DNA from: Prorocentrum cordatum
Taxonomy: Eukaryota > Sar > Dinophyceae > Prorocentrales > Prorocentraceae
Direction: 5' to 3'
DNA: 64,000 nucleotides
Assembly: GCA_963575745.1 (NCBI GenBank)
Contig: CAUYUJ010016305.1
Span: 333,001 to 397,000 of the forward strand
The notes beneath the pieces were generated by a model. It made no database searches, was not told where the DNA came from, and worked only from the letters and a program-made list of their open reading frames with translations. The position numbers and the translations under genes are program-made. This document shows positions 55,593 to 64,000 of this stretch, one piece after another. Within the stretch, counting starts at the first letter, position 1. Each line of letters opens with the position of its first letter.

Positions 55593-56640
55593 ACGGGGGG
55601 GTTTGGATGGGCGGGCGCGGGGCGTGCGCCGCGCCCCATTCCTGCCAAGCATTTTGCGACGTGGACGACAGGACGTCCATGCTGAAAGGAAAAACGTTGG
55701 TGCGCGGCGCCGAGGCGAGAGCGACATGTCACCCCTTCGCGCGGGGCGCGCGCCGCGTCCCATTCCTGCCGCGCACTTTGCGACGTGACGACAACACGAC
55801 CATGTTGACAAGAAAAACAGAAACTGTGTATTGTCTTTTGCAGATTAGAATGGGACGGATTGGATGGGCGGGCGCGGGGTGTGCGCCGCGTCCCATTCCT
55901 GCCATGCATTTTGCGACGTGGACGACAGGACGTCCATGCGACGGTGCCAATGACGGCGACGACTCTAGAAGGATTTGAGCATGCGCTCGCGGCGACGCGC
56001 GCGCATGTCGCCCGCGTGGTATTTGTTGCACAGGATTCGCGGCCTGAGTGCATGACAGAGCATCGCGAGTGCACCGCGCGATGACGTGAAATCGCTGGAT
56101 TTGACAGAATTCTTACGATTCCTATGGTTTTCCTATGATTTCAGCAAGAGAGCCCGGGCAGGAAATTTGTAGCATTTTTGTGAAAAAGCATTGGGTTTTT
56201 GATGTTTTTATGTTGAAATGCTTGCAAACACACGGTGTTCGGTAGGATTCTGACATGAACGCGCGCGCGTGCTCTTTGTGGTATTTTTTGCAATGGATTA
56301 TCGCCGTGGACGAGCAAGAGTAGAAGTAAGAGTACGAGTAAGAGTAAGAGTAAGAGTAATAGTAAGGGTACGAGTAAGAGTACGGGTAAGAGTAAAAAAG
56401 TAAAGGTAAGAGTACGGCTAAGAGTAAGAGTAGTAGTAAGAGTAAGAGTACGACTCAGAGTAAGAGTAAGAGTAAGAGTAAGCGTACGAGTAAGAGTCAG
56501 AGTAAGAGTGAGAGTCAGAGCGAGAGTGGGAGTAACAGGAAGAGCACGAGTAAAAGACGAGTAGGAGTAGGAGTGGTGAGGAGGAGTAAGAGTAAGAGTA
56601 AGAGTGGGAGCACGAGTAAGAGTGGCGAGGAGGAGTAAGA
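54443..56640. repeat. Nested segmental repeats between coding blocks
   Basis: Four repeat types recur. (a) About 248 bp at 54443-54690 and 55305-55553, nearly identical. (b) About 130 bp with TTGGGTTTTTGATGTTTTTA and GGTAGGATTCTGACATGAAC at about 54727-54840, 54990-55120 and 56170-56310. (c) GATTCGCGGCCTG(G/A)GTGCAT ... GATTTCAGCAAGAGAGCCCG at 54849-54975 and 56034-56160. (d) About 65 bp with CCCATTCCTGCC, TTTTGCGACGTGGACGACAG at about 55630, 55755 and 55885. An AT array is at 55563-55593, and GAGTAA-type hexamers at 55250-55315 and 56315-56640. No ORF of normal composition. Confidence 0.85.
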
Positions 56641-57775
56641 TTAGGCCAATCCCTCCCAACTGTCCTGCTCCACTGTTTCTGCGCCTCGAAGAGCGCGCGC
56701 GCGTCCGCCGAAGCCCCGCGACCGCGGGCGACTGCGCAGAGACTGCTACGTACTTCACCGCGACCGCGGGCTATTACCTAATCAGACTTCCCCCGCAACC
56801 GCGGGTGCGCCAGAGCCCTACCCGCTACCTCATCTGCGCCACCACTGCTGCCTGCCAGTTTTCTGGTACCACTTCTCCGCGCGAACCTCGCGATTGTCTT
56901 CGCGCTTCTTGCCCTTCCCTTTCGTGCGGCGGGACGCAGTGGAGCTGAAAAAGATCAATCTTTTTCGCGTGGTCTGCGACATGGTGCGGCTGCTTCTCCT
57001 TCGACATCTGGATGGTGGGCCAGCCTCGCGATCTGTCCGCCCCCTCCTCGCCCTTGTGCGCGCGCTCGCCAACCACCCTCTGCGCGTGGTCGATCGCCTT
57101 TTTCGACTGCAGCGGGCAAGGCCACGTCCCCGTCACCACGGGTGATGCTGTAGCCACCGTCCTCCAGCCGCTCCTTCACGCTGCCGACAGGCCCCAGGAT
57201 GAACATAGCGGCTGCCTCGTGGGACCCGGCGCGAGCGTGGACATGCAGAGTGGCGCGCGCTCTCGCCTGCACAAATGTGCGCGTCGCAACGAGGAACTCG
57301 TCGATCTTGTCTGCGAAGTGGCCAGCCACGAATCGAACTGACTTGCGTGCCATGGAGTCCACGACCTTCGTCCAGTTCTCCGCCACCTCGGAGTCGATGG
57401 GCCTACGGCAACCTGGGGTCAGACTGACCACGGCCACCTTGATGGACGCCATCTGCTGGATACTCACGGCCAAAGCGAACCCGCCGATCGTAATCTGGCC
57501 GACGCCAGGCAGGTTCAGAAACTGCTGCACACCCACCTCTGACACGAACCCATCCCGCCCTGCCAGTAGGAACGGCCCTTGCGAGTCGCAGAGGAAGGGC
57601 ACCTCTGCGCGCCCCTCGCCCTCTGCGCGCCCCTGGCCCTCTGCGCGGCCCTGCGTCAGCATGCTTTGGAGCTCTTTCCTCTGCTCTACTGCAGAGCACC
57701 GCACCAGGAGCATATGAGGACCCTGGCGGCGCAGGTCGCTCGCGATCTCAGGGAGGTTGGCCCTTCGGCAACGTC
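56641..57775 (-). CDS. Conserved domain following the Lys/Glu-rich protein
   Basis: Minus-strand frame from about 57775: ANLPEIASDLRRQGPHMLLV, RCSAVEQRKELQSMLTQ, PFLCDSQGPFLLAGRDGFVS, FLNLPGVGQITIGGFALAVS, SIKVAVVSLTPGCRRPIDSE, VAENWTKVVDSMARKSVRFV and ARATLHVHARAGSHEAAAMF. At the hairpin 57129 the good reading moves one frame: SPVVTGTWPCPLQSKKAIDH, SKEKQPHHVADHAKKIDLFQ. Hairpins at 56715, 56758 and 56792 also read AVA peptides. Upstream it joins the Lys/Glu-rich ORF if one G is added to the GGG at 57761-57763. The fold is unknown; the alternating beta-like segments and His-x-His could be a nuclease or phosphatase relative, but I cannot support that. Confidence 0.5.
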
Positions 57776-59086
57776 CACGTACACGCACTGAGCCTGTCCA
57801 AAGCCAAACTCGTCGCGCGCAGCAGACCACTCCGCGACCGCGAAACTCTCCGCAGGGGACCCCTCCACGACCGCGGAGCTCTGCTGTGGCCAACCGTGCC
57901 AGGGTTGCCACTGGTGGTGAGCACCCCAGTGCTGGTGGTACGCAGCCCAGTGCTGGTGGTACGAACCCCCTTGCTCGTGGGGCTGCGCCTGCAGAGCTGG
58001 CGGGGGCACAGGCACTCCGAGACGGGCGGCCGTCTGCGAGCAGGTGAGACGCGGCTGTGCGGGGCGAGCTGACCCGCCCGCGTCTTCGTCGTCGCTGCGA
58101 GGCGGCGGTCCGAGTGCACCAGTCCGAGTGCGGTCCGTGCTACTGCCGTTGGAGCTGCTGCTCTTGCTCCGCTTCCTCGCCGCCGCGGCCCCATCGCGAG
58201 GAGGCGCCGCCGCAACCGCGGCTTCTTCTGAGGCTGGTGCGGCTGGCTTGCGCGGCTGACTGGCTGATGCGGCTGAGGCCGCTGCCTGCTGCTGCCGCCC
58301 CGCGCGCTTCTCGGCGCCGCTGGCTGCTGCCGGGGCTGCAGCGGGGCCCCCTTCCGAGTCGGAGTCGCTGTAGGTGTACGTGTACGAGTCCGAGTCGATT
58401 CCGTGGTCTTTCTTGCGAAACGCAAATTCTGGGCACAGATTCCCCGCTACCGCGGATTCCTCCTCCTTCGGCACCTTCGGCGCCTCCTTCCGCGCCTCCT
58501 TCGGCTCCTTCGGCGCCGCCGCCTTCAACGCCTTCCTCTTCCGCGCCTGCTCCTCCGCCTCCAGCAGTGGGGCGCTCCCGCGACGCTCCTTCGGCGCCTC
58601 CTTGAGCGCCTGCTTCTGCGCCTTCTGCGCCTCCTGCTTCTGCGCCTCCTGCGGCTTCCTGTCCTTCCTGTGCTTCCCGCGCTTCTCCGCTACCGCGGAT
58701 TTCTCCTCCTCCTCGTCCTTCCTCCCCTTCTTGTCCTTCTTGCCGTCCTTCCTCTTCTTCTTGGCCTTCTCCGCTACCGCGGATTTCTCCTCCTCCTCGT
58801 CCTTCTTGTGCTTCTTCTCCTTCTCCTTGTCCTTCTTGTGCTTCTTCTCCTTCTCCTGGTCCTTCTTGTCCTGCTTGTCCTTCTTCTCCTTCTCCGCTAC
58901 CGCGGGGCGCGGCGCGAGCTGCACCCTCGGGCGCGCTGCCTCGGCTGGCGGGCTCGCCTTGGGTCGAGGCACCAGTTTCGCTTTCGGGCGGCCGGGGTCC
59001 ACTACCTGCGCAGGTGGCGGCTCGCGCGGTTCGCTCTGAAGCGAAGGACTAGGCGAAACGCTTACGCAGCTCGCCTTCTTGGCCAT
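57760..59086 (-). CDS. Lys/Glu-rich low-complexity protein
   Basis: From the ATG at 59086 (MAKKASCVSVSPSPSLQSEP). The N-terminal region is Pro/Lys-rich, followed by about 120 residues of KKHKKDKEKEKKHKKDEEEE-type repeats. Then an Ala/Lys-rich part, a Ser/Asp/Tyr patch (DSDSYTYTYSDSDSEGG), a Gln/Ala stretch, SKSSSSNGSS, and a His/Trp/Gln-rich end (YHQHWAAYHQHWGAHHQW). The last residues EFGFGQAQCVYVDVAEG lead into the next block by a one-base frame change. Eight hairpins are inside, nearly all read as SAVAE, PAVAE or FAVAE, some directly between the charged repeats. Composition resembles nuclear RNA-binding or SR-like linkers; no domain is recognised. Confidence 0.6.
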
Positions 59087-59506
59087 GCTCCCACCCCCCC
59101 GCTCCGTCACCACGAAGATGGAACAGAGGGGCTCGAGCAGACGCGGCTGCGGGAGGAGGAGAGCGGAGGGCAGGAGGATGCCAGAAAGCAGAAAGGGGGA
59201 GGGCGGGGGGCATGGGACAGGGAAGGCAGAGCGGAAAAGGCAGGAGGAGGAGAGCGGAGAAGGCAGGAACGCGGCCGGAGTTATTAGGACGGCAGGGACG
59301 CAAGAGAACGAAGGCAGCGCGGAGGAAGGAAACGGGCAAGGACAGAAGGGAGAGCAAGCAGTCGCTCACTAGGAGATGCACGAGCAGGGGGGCAGGAGGA
59401 ATGGTCGGAGCGACCCGACAAATTGTGTCTGCGCGCGGCGCTCTCTGCCTCGGAACGCTGGTGTGTGGAGAATCGCTCCGCCACCGCGGATCAAGACCCG
59501 ACCTAC
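59087..59506. other. Purine-rich intron-like spacer
   Basis: 59120-59390 is GGAGG/GCAGGA-rich on plus. The perfect hairpin at 59477-59490 can be read as SAVAERFSTHQ on minus, a possible exon edge. Confidence 0.45.
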
Positions 59507-60430
59507 TCACTTCTTTCTCACCTGGGGCGCCTGACCCGACTTGCCCCCATCCCCCCTCGGCTTCTTCCTCTGGGACGCCGCGATCTGGTCGAAGGCGGTC
59601 TGCTGCGTCGTGGCTTTTTGTTTCTTCGTCGTGGGGGCGCTGTCCCATTGTGCGACAACCTCCTGCCCCGCCTTGATTGCGGTCGTGCTGACGATGCACG
59701 GCAGCTTCACTGAATACGTGGACATCATTGGATCCACCTCGGCCTTGGCAGTCTTCAGATGTGCATAATCACTCGCCCAAACTTGTTTCACCGTCTCCAT
59801 GACCACGGAGGCGTTCGCCGCGATCTGCGCTTCACCTGGCGTTCGCCCCATCATGTCCGTCCTCCTCATGAACCAGAACGGGTGGACTAAGTCCCTCGAG
59901 TCCCATACGAACCCTCCGTCACTCTCCTTCGGTAGTTTGAGCTCAGGCTGCACGTGAATCCCCACGACCACATCTCCCCCGCTTTCGACGCCAACTTCTT
60001 GTTCCTCGGGGGTGATGGCTTTCACCCGCGACACCTCTGCGCACGCGGCATTCGGGTGGATGAACACGCCCGGCCCCTCCATGACCATGGACGCGTCCTT
60101 CTTGAACCACAATGGCACCTTCAAGTGCCCAACGGGAATGTCTGTCGCGGCCACGGCCTTGATCGCACTGCCGCTCTTGATCATCGCGATGGGGATTTCG
60201 CATGTCATGTGGTCGTGGTTTGCGGCCATGGCTAACGCCAGTACCTGCTTGGCAATCTGCGCGTTGTCCAAGGTGCACGCAGTGCGCGCCCACTCGCGCC
60301 ATGGAGTGGTCGCCACTTTGCCCCCGCTCGCTGCTGCGGCAGGCGCTGTCTCGTGCGCGGTCAAAGCCCTCCCTTCTGCGTCCTGCTTGATTACCTTGGG
60401 CGTCAGACTCTCGTGACCACGGAGCTCTTG
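59507..60430 (-). CDS. Conserved-looking protein, C-terminal block
   Basis: The minus-strand frame reads ESLTPKVIKQDAEGRALTAH, WREWARTACTLDNAQIAKQV, ALAMAANHDHMTCEIPIAMI, AATDIPVGHLKVPLWFKKDA, GVFIHPNAACAEVSRVKAIT, GFVWDSRDLVHPFWFMRRTD, STYSVKLPCIVSTTAIKAGQ and EVVAQWD. It ends in a Lys/Gln-rich tail. The Ile-Lys-Ala-Gly-Gln-Glu-Val followed by a Trp-Asp resembles the end of a SET domain, and HPFWxxRR is a pattern I associate with repeated dinoflagellate proteins. Both are weak. The hairpins at 59795 and 60078 read SVVME and SMVME. It joins the upstream block if one base is added near 60405. Function unknown. Confidence 0.5.
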   Translation of the reverse strand, partial: QELRGHESLTPKVIKQDAEGRALTAHETAPAAAASGGKVATTPWREWARTACTLDNAQIAKQVLALAMAANHDHMTCEIPIAMIKSGSAIKAVAATDIPVGHLKVPLWFKKDASMVMEGPGVFIHPNAACAEVSRVKAITPEEQEVGVESGGDVVVGIHVQPELKLPKESDGGFVWDSRDLVHPFWFMRRTDMMGRTPGEAQIAANASVVMETVKQVWASDYAHLKTAKAEVDPMMSTYSVKLPCIVSTTAIKAGQEVVAQWDSAPTTKKQKATTQQTAFDQIAASQRKKPRGDGGKSGQAPQVRKK

Positions 60431-60700
60431 CCCTTCGGCCCGGGGGAAAGCGATTGCCCCTGAAAATTCGGGTCGTCCCACAATTTCCCTACGCCCTGCA
60501 TCAGTTCCGTCTCCCGCGATAACTGAGGCATGTCCGCCTTTGTCAACCCAGCTTTTCCCATGACATCAACTCCACTAGCTTGGTCGCGATGAATGAGCTG
60601 CAATCCTTTGCGATCGCGTTCTGCTGCTCCCTGACAGACTTGCCGTCGGTGGGATTCTTCGGGGCCGCGAAAATCAGACAGCCCCACTATGGGGGCGGAG
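60405..60700 (-). CDS. Exon piece upstream of the SET-like block, frame broken
   Basis: Two frames: APKNPTDGKSVREQQNAIAK and DCSSFIATKLVEL first, then VMGKAGLTKADMPQLSRETE, LMQGVGKLWDDPNFQGQSLS and GKSSVVTRV. The second ends at a stop just where the next block begins in another frame. Normal composition suggests true coding sequence broken by one-base indels. The imperfect hairpin near 60409 gives SSVVTR. Confidence 0.45.
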
Positions 60701-60910
60701 GGGTCTGGAACTGCTCGCGACGGAAATGGGGGGAGGGGGGGGGGGCAACATGCAAGAGCAGGAAGAACGAACGACGAGGGGGGGTGAGGGAGGCGAGGGA
60801 GAGAACCACTCTTGAGGAGACGTGGAGGAAACGAACGAGGAGGGGAGGGGAGGGGTACAATTGCGAGGGGAAGAAGGGGAGAGGGCGATGCTGACGAGCA
60901 GGGGGGCAGC
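60701..60910 (-). other. Purine-rich probable intron
   Basis: GGGGGAGGGG and GAGGAGG words on plus, C/T-rich on the coding strand, between two coding-like pieces. Splice sites not determined. Confidence 0.45.
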
Positions 60911-62140
60911 GGTAGATAGCGCAGCTCTGCGGATTTTTGTCATGACATTGACCTCCACCTCCGCAATCCACTTGCACCGCAATTTCTCGGAAGTCGGCCC
61001 CTCCACTACCGCGGATGCCATTTTTCCCAGCTGCAGGAATGCACCCCCTACTTCCTTTAAGAAAACATACACCTGGAACCTCGATCCCTTGTTGAATCTG
61101 CGCGCAATGCCGGGGGGGGGGCGGGGGGGGGGGTCTGACAAAACCCTCTGGTGGGCGGCTGCCTCCAAGCCCACTTGAGGCAGGCGTTCTTGAGTTTGGG
61201 GAACTCCTCAGGGTAGGGCACAATCACGCCATAGGCCTCCATGCGCATTTTGCGCATCTTCGGTCTCAAGAACACACCAGTGAACCAGAACAGGTCTTTC
61301 ATGTGAATACTGGCCTCCCCTCCTGCATCACGCCACTTTGAATAGGTGCAGGAAGTCAGGATGGTCGATCTCCGCCCCATACAAATCGATGAGCTTGTCC
61401 CTCGCTGGCTCGAAAGGCACGCATCCTTCTGGGTCTGGTTTGCACAAACCCACCAGGGTCGACAGGATCTCCAGGTGGCCCGTTTTCATGGCAGTTTCGT
61501 TCTTCTTGTTGAGTGCGATGCTGATTGCTAGAGCTGCTTCGGGCTCCTCTTCGTCCATCCTCCAAGACAGAATCTCCCACTCCAGGCCGCCTTCGCACTG
61601 TCGACCCCACTCACCATCGTGAGCTCGCACTTTCTCCAAATCGTAGTTTCCCTGATCGTCCAAAAGTGGCGAACACTTGCAATCGCACTTGGCCTGCTCG
61701 GCCCCGCCACCGCGGGTCCCTGGAGCAGTCGCATCCTTTTTTGTTGCCCAAGATGTTGCGGAAAGAACAATTCAGATGGCTGTGCGACAAACTACCATAA
61801 CTCGCTGGCTGGCAGAGTTTGTTATGCAGGGCCATGTCCGGATCTACCACGATCTTCTTCGCAAAGTCGTCTTGCATGACTCTGTTGCTGCCCCCCGCCA
61901 CCACGGGTTTTTCTTCCACGAGCACACCGTTGCTGTTTGCCTCTATGGGATCGTACCCATCCTTCATGATGTCATATATAATTTGGTTCGTACGCAACGA
62001 TTTCACTGGATCGCCGCCGCGGTTCTGAGGATGAGGCACAATCTGAAACGGCGCCACGACCTTCTTCGACTCAACCCTGAATCGAGCTCGGTACGCGATG
62101 CTTCTTTTGATGATTTTGGTGTGGCCGTCTGCCATGGCAG
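60911..62140 (-). CDS. Conserved-looking N-terminal block, frame broken
   Basis: Reads from MADGHTKIIKRSIAYRARFR (ATG near 62136), through VVAPFQIVPHPQNRGGDPVK, NQIIYDIMKDGYDPIEANSN and VVVDP-like segments, to FRNILGNKK. After a run of six A (61737-61742; five would keep the frame) it continues DATAPGTRGGGAEQAKCDCK, CSPLLDDQGNYDLEKVRAHD, ILSWRMDEEEPEAALAISIA and FEPARDKLIDLYGAEIDHPD. After another slip at 61337-61339: WRDAGGEASIHMKDLFWFTG and YGVIVPYPEEFPKLKNACLK. After a G/C run near 61110-61130: KGSRFQVYVFLKEVGGAFLQ and KLRCKWIAEVEVNVMTKIRR. Hairpins at 61002, 61703 and 61894. Function unknown. The small slips suggest assembly errors or a young pseudogene. Confidence 0.5.
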
Positions 62141-62665
62141 CTGGCCAAAGCGACCCCCGCTGCCGCGGGCCCCCCCCCCCAACCCGCCACCAAATCAGCA
62201 GACGCCGTTGCCGCGGAGATGCGATCTCCGATCCTGCTCGGACCGACAAAAACGGCGATGATGTAATAGGGTGGCGATTGCGACGACGGGATAACTAGCC
62301 CCTGACAATGATTTCGCTTGGTCTTCTCAACCTCTGAAGAGGAGAGAGATGAGGGGGGCGGCAATGGCACGAGAGGGGAGGGGGGGCAGGCAAGACGTCG
62401 GGGGGGGCGAACATGGAGCGAGAGGAGAAGAATGATGAACGAATAATAAAGGAGGAAGAGGATGTGAGGAGGACGAGGATGGACGACGAGGACAAGAAGA
62501 GGAGGGGAGGAACGATGGACGAGGAGATATGACTAGGAAAAAGACGAGGACTAGGAGAGGAGGCGGGAAGAGGAGGACGACGAGAAGAGGACGGGAAGAC
62601 GAGGACTGAAGAGCGAAGACGAGGAAAGCAGGAGCACAAGGTCGTCGACGCCCCAGACCTCAGAA
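62141..62665. other. C-run, spacer and purine-rich tract
   Basis: 62170-62182 is a C-run. 62335-62640 is GAGGA/GACGA-rich on plus with no coding potential. The last hairpin of the series (loop TGCC) is at 62156-62169. Confidence 0.5.
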
Positions 62666-62695
62666 CGACAACCATGGGCAGGGCATGTGATGTCA
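62666..62695 (-). repeat. Right-end palindromic repeat, inverted copy
   Basis: CGACAACCAT followed by GGGCAGGGCATGTGATGTCA. The last 20 bases are the exact complement of 45265-45284, and the first ten resemble the arm of the palindromes at 52140-52291. It lies just outside the last hairpin-bearing coding block. Confidence 0.8.
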
Positions 62696-62959
62696 AAACT
62701 GCTTGTTGTGGTTCCGTTAGAAAAGGGAGTCGTTCACTTTATTTGCGAAAGCAGATTGCTCCTCTTCTGTCCCCTCCCGCCACCTCCTCCTCCGCTTCAT
62801 TCTCAACCCCTCCCGACCGGTCCGCGACTGTACATGTGTTTTACTCATGCGGCTGATTTTAAACTTCGGCTGGGCGGTTTCCCCAGTTCCTGGTTCCGCT
62901 GCATGCTCCACTCCCTCCTTCCCTGATCAAAGCAACTCGCCTGGGCGTCGTTGCTGCTT
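62696..62959. other. No gene seen
   Basis: CTCCTCC-rich words near 62780-62810; otherwise mixed sequence. Confidence 0.4.
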
Positions 62960-63300
62960 GGGTTGTTGGGGGTATTTTTTTTTGGTTGGCGGCTCCCTGG
63001 GGAAGGTCAAGAAGCGGGGCAACGAGCGGGGCGCGAAACGAAGATAATTGGCCGCAGTGGCACATGCACGCGCGAGGGACAAAATGACCCAAATTAACGC
63101 CAAAGGCCGGCGCAGACATCCCGTCGATTGGGGACACACTGTTGGGGATACTTTTGTTCGGCGGCTCCAAGGACAGCTCCAGGGAACGGGATTGTCGTTT
63201 GGGGCGCACGGCGAGATAATGGCTGCAGTGGCACGCGGGCCGCTGAAGCGAGCGCACATGCCAGGGACAAAGTGACCCCCATTGGGGACCAACGCAGGCA
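62960..63300. repeat. Diverged tandem duplication of about 180 bp
   Basis: Unit 1 (about 62965-63140) and unit 2 (about 63141-63300) share TTGGGG(G/A)TA, GGCGGCTCC, CGAGATAAT (with an indel), GG(C/T)(C/T)GCAGTGGCAC, GGGACAAA(A/G)TGACCC and CGCAG(A/G)CA. The minus-strand ORF across both (63971-62859) is long but follows repeat frames and has no motif. Confidence 0.6.
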
Positions 63301-64000
63301 GCCCAGCGGAAGGGGGCGCGAGCGCGGTACCGGCGGCGACCAAATAGGAGCAGTCGCCCTTGCGGCGCCGAGCTCCAGCCGAACCACACACACGAAAAGG
63401 CGCGGAGCGACAGACCGCACAGTAGCGGCCCAGGGTGGACCGAACTCCGGCCGAGACACACGGAAGGCGGGCTAGAGGGAGCGGAAGAGCTGCAGCGGAT
63501 GCCAGACGGACACCCAACGGCAGGAAAAGGGGAAAGGCACGGGGGCCTCACTCGCGGTGACTCACTGTCGCAGACGTCAAGTCTGCCGCTCTTGAACGCG
63601 AGAGCGAGAGGTACCCAGTCATCGAAACTGACGTCAAAGCCGACAGAGTCCACAGCGCGCAACTTATCCGACACGGAAGATCGGGGGCACAAAGTTGAAC
63701 GCGCTGACCGAGGCACCTGCATGAAGGACAAGTCGGGGGAACCGTGATGACCTGCCAAAGGATGAACCACTTGTGCAGGAGCGCGCCCATGCCAGGCCCG
63801 GCATCGGGTGGTACCAGAAGCGGGTGGGGTGCGCCAGTCTTCACCTTGCGCGAAGTCAAACCCCTGTAGCGGCCTGAAACGTACCATGTGGACCAGGGCG
63901 ACCCGCAGGAGGGGGTGGCCCTGCAAGCCGCTGAGGCAGTGACGAGGGGGAGGGGTAGAAGCCCCTCCCACGCGCCCTCGCGACAGCGTGCTCAGCTGGC
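63301..64000. other. No supported gene
   Basis: GC-rich mixed sequence with overlapping ORFs on both strands, none with recognised character. The minus-strand frame includes SDKLRAVDSVGFDVSFDDWV, LALAFKSGRLDVC, which looks more protein-like than the rest and might be an exon. Too little to call. Confidence 0.35.

Larger units (their letters stand above)
45466..62169 (-). repeat. GGTN-loop hairpin family inside exons
   Basis: Plus-strand form: 5-6 bp stem, loop NACC, complementary stem; the coding strand therefore reads stem-GGTN-stem. Perfect copies start at 45466, 45584, 46521, 47210, 47548, 48451, 49720, 50229, 50612, 51189, 51556, 52517, 52944, 52979, 53377, 53601, 53631, 56715, 56792, 57129, 58209, 58686, 58770, 59477, 60078 and 61703. 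One-mismatch copies start at 47001, 48801, 52026, 52057, 52084, 57378, 57832, 57864, 59795, 61002 and 61894. Loop variants are at 53661 (CGCC) and 62156 (TGCC). Stems include TCCGC/GCGGA, CCCGC/GCGGG, GCCGC/GCGGC, CTCGC/GCGAG, CCCGT/ACGGG, CTCCAT/ATGGAG, CACCGT/ACGGTG and GCCAT/ATGGC. Most are translated as (S/P/A)-(A/V/M)-V-(A/V/T/M)-(E/G/A). Confidence 0.85.

Noticed and set aside
62859-63971. 370-residue minus-strand ORF
   Set aside because: It covers a diverged tandem duplication and GC-rich DNA; only a short middle part looks protein-like.

Overview
The window looks like a piece of the nuclear genome of a core dinoflagellate. It is GC-rich, very repeat-dense and sparsely coding. It contains protein families that, from my general knowledge, are expanded in dinoflagellates: a Dcm-like methyltransferase fold, tyrosine-recombinase/RNase H retroelements, a LINE-type reverse transcriptase, OTU-like and endonuclease/exonuclease/phosphatase (EEP)-like proteins, and a WW protein. 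One degraded match (18 of 21 bases) to the dinoflagellate spliced leader also fits. There are no operons, Shine-Dalgarno sites, rRNA or recognisable tRNA genes. I cannot fix the species; a Prorocentrum-like organism is a guess.

Layout. 0-8 kb: four minus-strand coding blocks (a methyltransferase-like gene with a frame break, a repeat-rich protein of about 690 residues with a terminal exon, and a protein of about 300 residues) between trinucleotide arrays. 8-11 kb: a satellite of about 168 bp. 11-13.2 kb: a broken tyrosine-recombinase retroelement on the plus strand. 13-23 kb: mostly non-genic GC-rich DNA with a possible decayed retroelement, a 42-bp minisatellite, and the first copy of a small terminal-inverted-repeat element. 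23.4-25.2 kb: a broken LINE-type reverse transcriptase. 26-30 kb: minisatellites, and a tandem duplication carrying the second copy of the small element. 31.5-32.1 kb: a two-WW-domain protein. 32-45 kb: dinucleotide, trinucleotide and longer satellites with a possible leader-tagged gene near 39 kb.

45.4-62.2 kb is different. It is a one-directional (minus-strand) run of coding blocks: an RNA-structure-like hairpin family sits inside the exons, and the ends are marked by related palindromes of about 30 bp in opposite orientation. In transcription order it encodes a conserved but frame-broken protein (62.1-59.5 kb), a Lys/Glu-rich protein running into a conserved domain (59.1-56.8 kb), a Gly/Ala/Trp-rich protein (54.2-52.6 kb), a conserved protein (52.1-51.2 kb), an OTU-like protein with an in-frame TAG before a coiled coil (50.4-47.6 kb), and an EEP-like nuclease fold (47.3-45.6 kb). 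GAGTAA hexamer arrays and segmental repeats separate the blocks.

The most interesting signal is the hairpin family. At least 26 copies have perfect 5-6 bp stems around a loop that reads GGTN on the coding strand. The stems vary between copies by compensatory changes, and most copies are read in one frame, giving a Ser-Ala-Val-Ala-Glu-like pentapeptide. The second is a 167-180 bp inverted-repeat element with 5-bp target duplications in both copies and an apparent empty site in a neighbouring duplicate.
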